Below the pieces are notes generated by a model that saw nothing but the letters and a program-made list of their open reading frames with translations, searched no databases and was not told the origin of the DNA. Below, one piece after another: positions 1 through 8,500 of a stretch of 41,324 nt of DNA (positions within the stretch are counted from its first letter, which is position 1; each line of letters starts with the position of its first letter). The position numbers and the translations under genes are program-made. Origin of the DNA: Bacteroidales bacterium. Lineage in GTDB: Bacteria; Bacteroidota; Bacteroidia; Bacteroidales; UBA932. Where the stretch lies: positions 1 to 41,324 of the forward strand of contig JAFSJK010000072.1 of NCBI GenBank assembly GCA_017439305.1, written 5' to 3'.

Positions 1-228
1 AAGGCCTTCTTCAACATGTCCAAGGCCGGCAACAACATCGACATCACCCTCCTCAGCGACGGTATCTACACCGCCATGCTCACCACCGTGGGCGGCCTGA
101 TCGTGGGCATCATCGCCTACTTCGGCTACAACTGGCTCACCTCCAAGATCTCCAACCTGGTGAACAAGATGGAGAGTTCCACCATGCAGTTCATCGACAT
201 CGTCCTTCACGAACCCGGAGAGGAATAG
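1..228 (+). CDS. exbB: MotA/TolQ/ExbB proton channel family protein, C-terminal fragment
   Basis: This is the 3' end of a gene that begins before the window; the frame is open from base 1 to the TAG at 226-228. The visible 75 residues contain one hydrophobic helix (around TAMLTTVGGLIVGIIAYFGY), the last transmembrane segment typical of ExbB/TolQ, followed by a short cytoplasmic tail with NKMESSTMQFIDIVL. In the family this helix lines the proton channel of the ExbB-ExbD or TolQ-TolR motor, which energises TonB- or TolA-type partners in the inner membrane. The next gene (exbD-like) starts 3 bases after the stop and a tonB-like gene follows, so an ExbB role is favoured over TolQ. The symbol is by context; tolQ cannot be excluded from the fragment. 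Confidence 0.8.
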   Translation, partial: KAFFNMSKAGNNIDITLLSDGIYTAMLTTVGGLIVGIIAYFGYNWLTSKISNLVNKMESSTMQFIDIVLHEPGEE

Positions 229-231
229 TCT

Positions 232-642
232 ATGGCACTCAAGAGAAACACCAAGGTGGATGCATCGTTCGCGCTGTCCTCGATGACGGACATCGTGTTC
301 CTGCTGCTGATCTTCTTCCTGGTGACCTCCACGCTCATCAACCCGAACGCCCTCAAGCTCCTCCTCCCGAAGAGCACGGGGCAGATCGGAGCGAAGGCCA
401 CCGTGAGCGTCAGCATCAAGGACTGGGGCAACGACAAGTACACCTACCACATCAACGGAGACCAGGAACCTGCCACCTATGAAGAGGTGGAAGACGGGCT
501 GATCGAACTCCTCTCGTCCGAAGAGGATCCCACCTTCTCCATCTTCTCCGACCAGAGCGTCCCCGTGGGCGAAATCGTCGGAATCATGAACATCGCCAAG
601 CGGAACCACTACAAGGTGATCCTGGCGACCCAACCCGAATAA
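232..642 (+). CDS. exbD: ExbD/TolR-type biopolymer transport protein
   Basis: A 136-residue protein with the ExbD/TolR plan: a short cytoplasmic N-terminus, one transmembrane helix (about residues 18-38, with FALSSMTDIVFLLLIFFLV) and a periplasmic C-terminal domain. The Asp in SSMTDIVF at the start of the helix fits the conserved protonatable Asp of the family. It is expected to form the proton-motive-force motor with the upstream ExbB-like protein in the inner membrane. The length matches the family (about 130-150). The ATG at 232 follows the upstream stop by 3 bases, and the tonB-like gene starts 3 bases after this stop, so the three are probably one operon. No Shine-Dalgarno is visible, as expected for this phylum. 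Confidence 0.9.
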   Translation: MALKRNTKVDASFALSSMTDIVFLLLIFFLVTSTLINPNALKLLLPKSTGQIGAKATVSVSIKDWGNDKYTYHINGDQEPATYEEVEDGLIELLSSEEDPTFSIFSDQSVPVGEIVGIMNIAKRNHYKVILATQPE

Positions 643-645
643 GAG

Positions 646-1437
646 ATGCAACCCTACCTCCGCACCAGACAGCAACAGGACAAGCGGGGCCGTATCACCG
701 GCCTCGCCGTCACCGTGGCCGTCCACGCCCTCGCCCTCGTCTTCTGCCTGACCGCGGGGCTGAAGTATCTCGATCCCCCGCCGCCGGAGACCAGTTTCCT
801 CATCGACTTCGAGGAGGAAATCCTGGAGCCTGAGAAGCCGACCCCGACCAAGGTCGGACGGCAGCCGCAGGCGGAAGAAGTGGACCGGACCAAGGAAGTG
901 GAGCTGGTCCAGAAGGCCGAATCGCCCCACGTGAACGACCGGCCCAACACCACCCCCGCCACGAAGCAGAACAACCACGGCGACGTGGAAGTCCCTACGC
1001 CCCCCCAGAAGGAAGAACCCAAGCTGGATCCCCGCGCCTCGTTCCCCGGAATGAGTCAGAAGGATGACAAGGCCACGGCTCCCCACTCCGCCAAGGAAGC
1101 GTCTGAGGGGTTCAAGGCCGGCCAGCCCGACGGAAACACGAAGGAAGGCAAGACGACGGGCAATGCGAACGCCCATTTGCAAGGCCGAAACGTCGTCGGC
1201 TCACTTCCCAAACCCAACTATAACGTCCAGATGGAGGGAACCGTCGTCGTCCGGGTTACGGTGGACCAGTATGGCAACGTGACGGAAGCGATTGCCGGTG
1301 TGGAAGGGACTACGGTTACGGACAAGGCGTTGTGGAACGCCGCCCGCGCCGCCGCTCTGAAGGCCCACTTCAACCAGAGCGCCGACGCCCCCGTCCTACA
1401 GACAGGTACCATCACCTACAAATTCAAGTTGCAGTAA
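646..1437 (+). CDS. TonB-like energy transducer
   Basis: A 263-residue protein with TonB architecture. A cytoplasmic basic start is followed by one membrane anchor (about residues 19-38, GLAVTVAVHALALVFCLTAG). A long Pro/Glu/Lys-rich periplasmic linker (about 48-185) comes next, then a C-terminal TonB fold of about 80 residues with VVRVTVDQYGNVTEA and a terminal TYKFKLQ strand. TonB proteins carry proton motive force from ExbB/ExbD across the periplasm to TonB-dependent outer-membrane transporters, which are abundant in Bacteroidota. It sits directly after exbD-like with a 3-base gap. Bacteroidota genomes usually carry several TonB paralogues, and a TolA-like role is possible, so no symbol is given. 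Confidence 0.85.
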   Translation: MQPYLRTRQQQDKRGRITGLAVTVAVHALALVFCLTAGLKYLDPPPPETSFLIDFEEEILEPEKPTPTKVGRQPQAEEVDRTKEVELVQKAESPHVNDRPNTTPATKQNNHGDVEVPTPPQKEEPKLDPRASFPGMSQKDDKATAPHSAKEASEGFKAGQPDGNTKEGKTTGNANAHLQGRNVVGSLPKPNYNVQMEGTVVVRVTVDQYGNVTEAIAGVEGTTVTDKALWNAARAAALKAHFNQSADAPVLQTGTITYKFKLQ

Positions 1438-1456
1438 AAGGAAGCATATCCCGCAC

Positions 1457-1506
1457 AATGACGCGATGTCATTGATTTTTAATTAATTAACAGCCCCGTG
1501 AGGGGC
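1457..1506 (+). promoter_or_regulatory. Two small hairpins between tonB-like gene and pseudouridine synthase gene
   Basis: The 78-base gap holds two perfect inverted repeats. The first is AATGAC (1457-1462) with GTCATT (1468-1473) around a 5-base loop, followed by ATTTTTAATT; it could be a weak terminator of the tonB operon. The second is GCCCC (1493-1497) with GGGGC (1502-1506) around GTGA. It ends 9 bases before the ATG at 1516, so it could affect initiation on that mRNA. No clear TAnnTTTG promoter box was found here. The function is inferred from position only. Confidence 0.35.
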
Positions 1507-1515
1507 ATAACAGCA

Positions 1516-2760
1516 ATGGAAAACAACAAGAAGGGTACACGTACCCATTTCACCAGAAGGCCTTCCGAAGGCCGCGCAGAGAAAGTGGAATACGGCCGCC
1601 GCGAAGGCGGATACCGCCCGCATCGGGAAGGCGAATTCAAGCCCCGCGCAGAACGCGCCTACAACAGTGATTTCAGCACGAGCCGGAGTTTCGATTCCGA
1701 AGAGAAGCCGCAGCGTGTCTACGGCGCCCGTCCGGCCCGTCCGCAGGGTGAAAGGAAGCCCTACGGCGAAAGGAAAGCTTATGGCTCCAGGCCCAATGGC
1801 GAAAAGCCCTACGGTGAGCACAAAGCCTACGGCGAGCGGAAATCCTATGGGGACAAGCCCTACGGCGAGCGTCCCCGCAAGTCCGGCTACGGCAAGCCGT
1901 CCTTCGGCGCCAAGCCCGCCGGCCGCAAACCTTTCCAGAAACGTTCCGAGGCCGATGCCGGCATGAGCGCGATGCTCAGTCGCAAACCGCAGGTAAGCGG
2001 CGGCGCCTGGTCCGACGACGACACCGCGAAGACCCCGATCAAGGAGGTCATCCGCCTGAACAAATATATCGCCAATTCCGGCGTCTGCTCCCGCAGGGAG
2101 GCCGACACGCTCATCCAGAGCGGCGTCGTGACCGTGAACGGCGAAGTGGTCACCGAACTCGGCACCAAGGTCAACGTCCTCACCGACGACGTCCGCTTCA
2201 ACGGCGAACGTCTGAAGGGCGAAGAGAAGGTGTACATCGTCATGAACAAGCCCAAGGGCTATGTCACCACCGCCAGCGACCCGCACGCGGAGAAAACCGT
2301 GATGGACCTCCTCAAGGGATGTCCCACCCGCGTCTTCCCCGTCGGCCGCCTGGACAAGAACACCACCGGTGTCCTGATGTTCACCAACGACGGCGAGATG
2401 GCCGAGCGCCTGACCCACCCGTCCTACAACAAGAAGAAGATCTACCAGGTCATCCTGGACCACCCCCTCACCGAGGAGGACAAGGAAAAGGTCCTCGCCG
2501 GCATCGAACTCACCGACGGCGTGATCGCGGCCGATGAACTCGAGTACATCGACGCGCGCGACCACCGCCAGCTGGGCATCGAGATCCACTCCGGCAAGAA
2601 CCGCATCGTCCGCCGCATCTTCGAATCCCTCGGATACGAAGTGAAGGCCCTGGACCGCGTCTACTTCGCCGGCCTTACCAAGAAAGGTCTCAAGAAGAGC
2701 GATTGGCGCTACCTGACCGAAGGCGAGGTGAACATCCTGAAGATGGGGGCTTACGTATAA
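1516..2760 (+). CDS. rluB: RsuA/RluB-family rRNA pseudouridine synthase with basic low-complexity N-terminus
   Basis: A protein of 414 residues from the ATG at 1516; an in-frame GTG at 1498 lies inside a hairpin and is less likely. The first ~160 residues are a low-complexity, Arg/Lys/Gly/Tyr/Ser-rich tail with repeated PYGERK-like units, common in Bacteroidota homologues and probably disordered and RNA-binding. An S4 RNA-binding domain follows (IRLNKYIANSGVCSRREAD onward), then the RsuA/RluB/RluF synthase domain with the signature VGRLDKNTTG; the catalytic Asp is about residue 280. Such enzymes isomerise a specific uridine in rRNA (position 2605 of 23S rRNA for E. coli RluB). Which rRNA site is modified here cannot be told from sequence. 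The stop codon overlaps the start of era by one base (TAATG), suggesting coupling. Confidence 0.85.
   Translation: MENNKKGTRTHFTRRPSEGRAEKVEYGRREGGYRPHREGEFKPRAERAYNSDFSTSRSFDSEEKPQRVYGARPARPQGERKPYGERKAYGSRPNGEKPYGEHKAYGERKSYGDKPYGERPRKSGYGKPSFGAKPAGRKPFQKRSEADAGMSAMLSRKPQVSGGAWSDDDTAKTPIKEVIRLNKYIANSGVCSRREADTLIQSGVVTVNGEVVTELGTKVNVLTDDVRFNGERLKGEEKVYIVMNKPKGYVTTASDPHAEKTVMDLLKGCPTRVFPVGRLDKNTTGVLMFTNDGEMAERLTHPSYNKKKIYQVILDHPLTEEDKEKVLAGIELTDGVIAADELEYIDARDHRQLGIEIHSGKNRIVRRIFESLGYEVKALDRVYFAGLTKKGLKKSDWRYLTEGEVNILKMGAYV
1756..1872 (+). repeat. Degenerate in-frame repeats coding for KPYGERK-like units
   Basis: The stretch AAGCCCTACGGCGA recurs with small changes at about 1756, 1805 and 1857. 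Intermediate versions (AAAGCTTATGG, AAAGCCTACGG, AAATCCTATGG) lie between them. They encode successive PYGE(R/H)K, AYG and SYG units of the disordered N-terminal tail. The repeats are degenerate rather than identical, so they are better read as protein low complexity than as a hypervariable tandem array. Confidence 0.6.
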
Positions 2761-3641
2761 TGGCACACAAGGCAGGTTTCGTCAATATCATCGGCAACCC
2801 CAACGTCGGGAAGTCCACCCTGATGAACGCCCTCGTCGGGGAGAAGCTCTCCATCGTCACGGCCAAAGCCCAGACCACGCGGCACCGCATCATGGGCATC
2901 GTGAACGGGGAGGATTACCAGATCGTCTACTCCGACACGCCCGGCATCCTGAAGCCCAACTACCGGCTCCAGCAGAACATGCTGGACTTCGTGGACACGG
3001 CCATCGGCGACGCGGACATCATCCTGTATGTCACCGACACGGTGGAGAAAGGCGACAAGAACGAGGCTTATATCGAGAAGCTCCGCAAGGTGGAGTGTCC
3101 GGTGGTCGTGGTCATCAACAAGATCGACATCTCCACGCAGGAGAAGGTGGTCGAGCTGATGCAATGGTGGAAGGAACAGCTCCCCAAGGCGGAGATCATC
3201 CCGGCCTCGGCCCAGGAGAAATTCAACCTCGAGAGCATCCTGGAAGCGGTTTCCAGCCGCCTTCCGGAGGCACCGGCCTGGTTCGACAAGGACCAGTTCA
3301 CCGACAAGAACCTCCGTTTCTTCGCCTCGGAAATCCTGCGGGAGAAGATCTTCCTCAACTATGGCGAGGAAATTCCCTACAGCTGCCAGGTGGAGATCGA
3401 AGCCTTCCACGAAGGCGAGGAACGCTACGAAATCAGCGCCGTCATCTACGTGATGCGCGAATCCCAGAAGGGCATCATCATCGGCAAGAAGGGCGCGGCC
3501 CTCAAGAAGGTGGGCACTGAGGCCCGGCTGGAAATGGAAGACTTCTTCCAGAAGAAAGTCTTCCTCTCGACCTTCGTGAAGGTCGACCCTGACTGGCGCG
3601 AGTCCCGCAAGGAGCTCCGTCGCTTCGGGTATGAGTTCTAA
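2760..3641 (+). CDS. era: GTPase Era
   Basis: A 293-residue protein of normal Era length. The G1 loop is GNPNVGKS (residues 12-19), G3 is DTPG and G4 is NKID. The C-terminal KH domain carries the GxxG-type loop in IIIGKKGAALKKVG. Era binds the 3' end of 16S rRNA and assists late 30S subunit assembly at the inner face of the membrane. The start is taken at 2760, where the ATG shares its A with the TAA of the upstream pseudouridine synthase gene; the codons before it belong to that gene's reading in another frame. The pairing with an rRNA-modifying enzyme fits a ribosome-biogenesis transcription unit. Confidence 0.95.
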   Translation: MAHKAGFVNIIGNPNVGKSTLMNALVGEKLSIVTAKAQTTRHRIMGIVNGEDYQIVYSDTPGILKPNYRLQQNMLDFVDTAIGDADIILYVTDTVEKGDKNEAYIEKLRKVECPVVVVINKIDISTQEKVVELMQWWKEQLPKAEIIPASAQEKFNLESILEAVSSRLPEAPAWFDKDQFTDKNLRFFASEILREKIFLNYGEEIPYSCQVEIEAFHEGEERYEISAVIYVMRESQKGIIIGKKGAALKKVGTEARLEMEDFFQKKVFLSTFVKVDPDWRESRKELRRFGYEF

Positions 3642-3656
3642 ACCAAACTGACTGCT

Positions 3657-6413
3657 ATGAGCGAAGAATTCGACGATATCCAGGAAGAACCCATCGACGA
3701 GGAACAACCGTTTGAAGGGGAAGCGCAGCAGACGGGGAAATTCACCCGCCTGCTCGGGAGCGACAGCCGGAAGTTCAAGCTTTCCGGCATGTTCAAGGAC
3801 TGGTTCCTGGACTATTCGTCCTATGTGATCCTGCAGCGGGCGGTGCCCCATATCGTGGACGGCCTCAAGCCGGTCCAGCGGCGGGTGCTGCACGCGATGT
3901 ACAAGATGGACGACGGGCGGTACACGAAGGTGGCCAATATCGTCGGCCAGGCGATGCAGTACCATCCGCACGGCGACCAGTCCATCCTGGGCGCCCTGGT
4001 CCAGTTGGGCCAGAAGGGCTACGCCGTGGACTGCCAGGGAAACTGGGGCAACATCCTGACGGGCGATTCCAATGCTGCGCCCCGATACATCGAGGCCCGG
4101 CTGTCCAAGTTCGCCAAGGAAGTGATCTTCGACCCGAAGGTCACCCATTGGATGACCTCCTACGACGGCCGCAACCAGGAGCCGACCGAACTGCCGGTCC
4201 GGTTCCCGCTCCTGCTCGCCCAGGGGACGGAAGGTATCGCCGTGGGCATGCAGTCCCGCATCCTGCCGCACAACTTCAACGAACTCATCGACGCCTCCAT
4301 CGCCATCCTGAAAGAGGAGGACTATGAACTCTATCCTGACTTCCCTACCGGGGGCCTCGCTGACTGCTCCAAGTACAACCACGGCCGCCGCGGCGGCCAG
4401 GTGAAGGTACGCGCCCGCATCGAGAAGGTGGACAAGAGCACGGTCACCATCACGGAAATCCCCTACGGGAAGACCTCCCACATCATCATCGACAGCATCC
4501 TCAAGGCCAAGGACAAGGGCAAGATCAAGATCAAGAAGATCGAGGACATGACCACGGACAAGGTGGAGATCATCATCCACCTGCCGGCCGACGTGTCCCC
4601 CGACAAGACCATCGACGCCCTGTACGCCTTCACGGACTGTGAGACGACGGTGAACCCGAACGCCTGCGTCATCAAGGACGACAAGCCGCAGTTCCTGTCG
4701 GTCAATGACATCCTGGAGTACGATACCTGGCATACCCGCGAACTGCTGGGCCGGGAACTCGAAATCAAGCTCGGAGAACTGGAGGACCAGTGGCACTATG
4801 ACTCCCTGGAGCGCATCTTCTTCGAGAACCGCATCTACAAGGTGCTGGAACAGAACCAGCGCGACTGGGAGGAGCAGCTGGAGGACATCTTTACGCAGAT
4901 GAAGCAGTACCAGGATCTCCTCCACCGCGAAATCGTGATGGACGACATCCTGAAACTCGTGGAGAAGCCGGTCCGCAAGATTTCCAAGTTCGATACCAAG
5001 GCCCTGGACGAGAAGATCTACGCCCTGGAGGACGAGATGAAGGACGTGCGGGACAAACTCGCGCACCTGACCGAGTACACCATCGACTGGTTCAAGTCGT
5101 TGAAAAAGAAGTACGGAAAAGAGCACCCGCGCCTGACGGAGATTACCTCCTTCGAGACCATTGCCGCGACCAAGGTCGTGAACAACAATGCGAAACTGTA
5201 CGCGAACCTCGCGGAAGGCTTCGTGGGCATCGGCCTCAAGAATTCCGAGGGCGCCGAGTTCATCGCCGACTGCTCCGACCTGTCCGAGATCATCGTCATC
5301 GGGAAGGACGGCAAGTTCCGGGTGACCAAGGTCGCCGACAAAGCCTTCTTCGGGAAGGACCTGCTGTATGCCGGGGTGTTCAACCGGAACGACGCCCGCA
5401 CCATCTACAACGTCATCTACCGCGACGGCAAAGGCCCGGTCCATTATGCCAAGCGCTTCGCCATCACCTCCATCACCCGCGACAAGGAATACGACATCAC
5501 CACGGGCGCCGAGGGCTCCAAGATCCTGTGGTTCACCGTGAACCATAACGGAGAAGCCGAGACGGTGAAGATCGGGCTCCGGCCGAAGAAGGGCATCAAG
5601 AAATCCCAGTTGGAGTACGATTTCTCCGCCCTCGCCATCAAGGGCCGTGGCTCCCGGGGCAACCTCGTGACCAAGTATCCCATCCAGAAGATCCAGCTCA
5701 AGGCCAAGGGCATCACCACCCTGGGCGGCAAGGACATCTGGTATGACGCCGACATCCAGCGCCTGAACGAGGACGGACGCGGCGACTACGTGGGCGAGTT
5801 CTCCGGCAACGACCGCGTCCTGGCCATCTTCTCTGACGGTACCTTCTACACCACGAACTATGAACTGGTGAACAAGTACCAGGGAGACGTGGTCCGGATC
5901 GAGAAACTGGACCCGGGCCTCACCTACACGGTCCTGTATTGGGACAACGCCGTGAAGGCCTTCTATATCAAGCGGTTCAGTTTTGTTGAAAGCAACAATA
6001 CCCCGCTCTCCTTCATCTCCGAGGCCAAGGGGTCCAAGCTGGTGGACATCTCGTCCGACCTGCATCCGCAGGTGCAGCTCACCTTCGGCGGCCGCCACGA
6101 AGGCCGCGAGGCCGAAGTGCTGGATGCCGAAGCGTTCATCGCCAAGAAGGGCTACGCTGCCAAGGGCAAGAAATGCAGCGCCCTGGACCTCAAGACCGTC
6201 GAGTTCATCGAGCCGCTCCACAAGCCGGAGGACGACCTCGTCGCCGAAGATCCGGAGCCCGTGGAGATCGAGCTGGACGATGACATCCCGGAGATCCCGG
6301 AGACGCCGGCGGAGACGGCTGCGCCGCAGGGCGGCGAAGCGGCCGAGCTCCTCAGCAAGAAGGACGAACCCGAAGAGCCCGCCTCCGATTTTACCGATTG
6401 GACGCTGTTCTAA
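3657..6413 (+). CDS. parC: DNA gyrase/topoisomerase IV subunit A (ParC type)
   Basis: A 918-residue type IIA topoisomerase A subunit, which cuts and rejoins DNA; the B subunit that supplies ATP hydrolysis is not in the window. The breakage-reunion domain starts around residue 43. The catalytic Tyr is in APRYIEARLS (Tyr144), preceded by DCQGNWGNILTGDSNAA. The DNA-gate helix reads YHPHGDQSILG, with Gln108 where E. coli GyrA has Ser83. The C-terminal half has degenerate pinwheel blades (for example GLRPKKGIKKSQLEYDF). It ends in a ~70-residue acidic tail (EDDLVAEDPEPVEIELDDD and on). The lack of a clear GyrA box favours topoisomerase IV. The gene starts 15 bases after era and converges with aroK, the two stops overlapping by 4 bases. 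Confidence 0.88.
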   Translation: MSEEFDDIQEEPIDEEQPFEGEAQQTGKFTRLLGSDSRKFKLSGMFKDWFLDYSSYVILQRAVPHIVDGLKPVQRRVLHAMYKMDDGRYTKVANIVGQAMQYHPHGDQSILGALVQLGQKGYAVDCQGNWGNILTGDSNAAPRYIEARLSKFAKEVIFDPKVTHWMTSYDGRNQEPTELPVRFPLLLAQGTEGIAVGMQSRILPHNFNELIDASIAILKEEDYELYPDFPTGGLADCSKYNHGRRGGQVKVRARIEKVDKSTVTITEIPYGKTSHIIIDSILKAKDKGKIKIKKIEDMTTDKVEIIIHLPADVSPDKTIDALYAFTDCETTVNPNACVIKDDKPQFLSVNDILEYDTWHTRELLGRELEIKLGELEDQWHYDSLERIFFENRIYKVLEQNQRDWEEQLEDIFTQMKQYQDLLHREIVMDDILKLVEKPVRKISKFDTKALDEKIYALEDEMKDVRDKLAHLTEYTIDWFKSLKKKYGKEHPRLTEITSFETIAATKVVNNNAKLYANLAEGFVGIGLKNSEGAEFIADCSDLSEIIVIGKDGKFRVTKVADKAFFGKDLLYAGVFNRNDARTIYNVIYRDGKGPVHYAKRFAITSITRDKEYDITTGAEGSKILWFTVNHNGEAETVKIGLRPKKGIKKSQLEYDFSALAIKGRGSRGNLVTKYPIQKIQLKAKGITTLGGKDIWYDADIQRLNEDGRGDYVGEFSGNDRVLAIFSDGTFYTTNYELVNKYQGDVVRIEKLDPGLTYTVLYWDNAVKAFYIKRFSFVESNNTPLSFISEAKGSKLVDISSDLHPQVQLTFGGRHEGREAEVLDAEAFIAKKGYAAKGKKCSALDLKTVEFIEPLHKPEDDLVAEDPEPVEIELDDDIPEIPETPAETAAPQGGEAAELLSKKDEPEEPASDFTDWTLF

Positions 6414-6907
6414 AGGGCGGAAATGATGATTTCATCCGCGACCTCGTCCGGAGTGAGACCGTCCGTGTCGATGACGACATGGGCGGTTTTTTCGTAAAGG
6501 GGGGCGCGTTCAGCAAGGCGGGCGGCCATGGAGCCGTCGGCCAGCGGCCGTCCGGCGGTTTCGCCTTCCAGCCGCTGCATCAGGGTATCCAACGACGCCC
6601 GGAGATAGATGCAAACCGTTTTTTCGTGCAGGAGAGAGGCCGATGCGGGCGTCGTAACGGAACCGCCGCCGAGCGCGAGCACCATCGTCGACTCCGCATA
6701 CTTTTCCACCGTCTGGCGGAGCATCCTGGCCTCCAGGGCCCGGAAAGCCGCTTCACCGTCCTGCGCAAAGATGTCCGGGATGGATTTCCCGGCTTTCTTG
6801 ACAATCAGGTCATCCAGGTCCAGGAACAGGCAGCCGAGCGCATCGGCCACGCGTGCACCCACCGTGGACTTTCCGCTTCCCATGAAACCGGTCAGGGCGA
6901 TCATCAT
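6410..6907 (-). CDS. aroK: Shikimate kinase
   Basis: A 165-residue P-loop kinase that phosphorylates shikimate in the chorismate (aromatic amino acid) pathway. Visible motifs are the Walker A loop GFMGSGKST (residues 8-16), the shikimate-binding DLDD (LFLDLDDLI), the glycine-rich LALGGGS and the lid Arg in AGRPLA. The length is typical. The gene begins with ATGATG (6907 or 6904); the first ATG overlaps the stop of the upstream S41 protease gene by 4 bases, so coupling is likely. It is the last gene of a minus-strand operon and its stop overlaps the convergent parC stop by 4 bases, leaving no room for a separate terminator. Confidence 0.95.
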   Translation of the reverse strand: MMIALTGFMGSGKSTVGARVADALGCLFLDLDDLIVKKAGKSIPDIFAQDGEAAFRALEARMLRQTVEKYAESTMVLALGGGSVTTPASASLLHEKTVCIYLRASLDTLMQRLEGETAGRPLADGSMAARLAERAPLYEKTAHVVIDTDGLTPDEVADEIIISAL

Positions 6908-8493
6908 CGGATATCGTCCGCTTTCAGGGCGGCTTCCACCGTGGTGTCTACCGGCAGGTAATACTTGTAGAAGGCGTTCTCGCCCAGTTTTGAGTAGCGG
7001 GCGACCAGCGCGTTGAGCTGGGGTTGCAGATACGGAAGGGTTTCCGCAAACTCGTCGTCCTTCACGGTGATTCCATCCTTCCGGAGGGCGAAGGTCCGGA
7101 ACTGGCCGGGAAGGTCGATCCGCTTCAGGAAGGCGTCCATCGCCGCATAATCGTCAATGGCACGGAGCTGGGGCAGATACTTGTCGAACATCTCCGCAGC
7201 AAAGCGCATCTGCGTAGTCTTCCGGTTGCAAGCCACGTAGAAAGCGGAAGCGCGGGTGGTATCCATGGGCACGAATACATCCGGCATGATGCCGCCACCA
7301 CCGTAGACGACGCGGCCGCTGCGGGTGTGATGCACGTCCTCCGTGTTCAACTTGACGCTGTCGGCGGAGAATATCTCTCCGTCGGTATACCTGTTATAGA
7401 TGTCGTACTCGTAGTTGTCGTACGGCTTCTGGATGCAGCGGCCGGAGGGGGTGTAGAACCGCGCGACAGTCAGGCGCAGACCGGATCCGTCGGTGAAATA
7501 GAAAGGTTCCTGCACCAGTCCCTTGCCGAAGGAGCGGCGGCCGACGATCGTTCCGCGGTCGTTGTCCTGGATGGCCCCGGCAAAGATTTCACTGGAAGAG
7601 GCGGAATTCTCGCTGATCAGCACCACCAGGGAGATGTCCTTGAGGCTGCCGCGGCCGTCTGCCCGGTAGACCTCGCGCTTGCGGTGCAGTCCTTCCATAT
7701 AGACAATGGTATCCCCCTTGGCCAGGAACTCGTTGGAAAGGAGGAGCGCCTGGTCCAGATAGCCGCCGGAATTGTCGCGGAGGTCCATCAGGAGCCGTGT
7801 CATCCCCTGTTTCTGCAATGCAGAATAAGCGTCGATGAACTCGGCGTCGGTCGTCCGGGAGAATTTCTGGAGCCGGACATAGCCGGTGGTGTCGTCCACC
7901 ATGAAGAAAGCGTCGATGCTGTGCAGCGGAATCTTGCCGCGGGTGATCTCGAAAGGAATCTCTTCCTTTCCCCGTTTCACGGTGACTGTCACCTTCGTTC
8001 CGGCAGGGCCCTTCATCCGGCGGACCATGCTGTCCTGGGGGAACTTCACGCCCGCAATCACCTTGTCATCCACCTTCAGGAGCCGGTCGCCGGTCAGGAG
8101 ACCCGCCTTCTCAGAAGGGCCGCCGGCGATGACTTCCAGCACGATGGCGGTGTCGTTCGGGACATTGAACTGGATGCCGATTCCCTCAAAGTTGCCGGCA
8201 AGCTCCTCTTCGGCCTCCTCCAGCTTGACGGGAGGCATGTACACCGAATGGGGATCCAGCTTGGCCAGCGCGCCGACGATGGCGGCGTCGGTCATCCCGG
8301 CCTGGTCGATGGTATCCACGTAGTTCTCCTCGATCTCGTCCAGGATCAGGTTCAGCTTGCGCCACTCTACATATTTGGCATTCAGGATCTTCCGGTTCTC
8401 GCGATAGCGGACGACGGTGAGGGTCATGATGATTCCGATCACAACGCCCAGCAGGACTTCCGCGATACGGATCCAGTTCTGTTTCTTGTCCAT
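6904..8493 (-). CDS. S41 family C-terminal processing protease (CtpA/Prc type)
   Basis: A 529-residue peptidase with one N-terminal membrane anchor (about residues 10-28). A PDZ domain (about 103-175, NFEGIGIQFN to VTVKRG) is followed by the S41 catalytic core. Aligning NSASSSEIFAGAIQD and GRRSFGKGLVQ with E. coli Prc places the nucleophile at Ser299 and the general base at Lys324, with the family's 25-residue spacing. The enzyme should act in the periplasm on C-terminal tails of envelope proteins. A C-terminal extension of about 130 residues follows the core. The gene lies 7 bases after the dCMP deaminase stop and overlaps aroK by 4 bases. Bacteroidota have several S41 paralogues, so no symbol is given. 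Confidence 0.92.
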   Translation of the reverse strand: MDKKQNWIRIAEVLLGVVIGIIMTLTVVRYRENRKILNAKYVEWRKLNLILDEIEENYVDTIDQAGMTDAAIVGALAKLDPHSVYMPPVKLEEAEEELAGNFEGIGIQFNVPNDTAIVLEVIAGGPSEKAGLLTGDRLLKVDDKVIAGVKFPQDSMVRRMKGPAGTKVTVTVKRGKEEIPFEITRGKIPLHSIDAFFMVDDTTGYVRLQKFSRTTDAEFIDAYSALQKQGMTRLLMDLRDNSGGYLDQALLLSNEFLAKGDTIVYMEGLHRKREVYRADGRGSLKDISLVVLISENSASSSEIFAGAIQDNDRGTIVGRRSFGKGLVQEPFYFTDGSGLRLTVARFYTPSGRCIQKPYDNYEYDIYNRYTDGEIFSADSVKLNTEDVHHTRSGRVVYGGGGIMPDVFVPMDTTRASAFYVACNRKTTQMRFAAEMFDKYLPQLRAIDDYAAMDAFLKRIDLPGQFRTFALRKDGITVKDDEFAETLPYLQPQLNALVARYSKLGENAFYKYYLPVDTTVEAALKADDIR

Positions 8494-8500
8494 AAGGTGT

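Noticed and set aside
1498-1515. GTG at 1498 as the start of the pseudouridine synthase gene
   Set aside because: It lies in the loop of a GCCCC/GGGGC hairpin and adds only six non-conserved residues; the ATG at 1516 is a better start.
1756-1872. A phase-variable tandem repeat in the pseudouridine synthase gene
   Set aside because: The units are degenerate and of unequal length, so slippage is unlikely; it is ordinary low-complexity coding sequence.
2751-6221. A 1156-codon open frame on the minus strand opposite era and parC
   Set aside because: It is the complement of two clear genes in GC-rich DNA with high third-position GC. Its translation is a low-complexity Leu/Val/Asp/His/Gly-rich string with no domain, unlike the plus-strand products.
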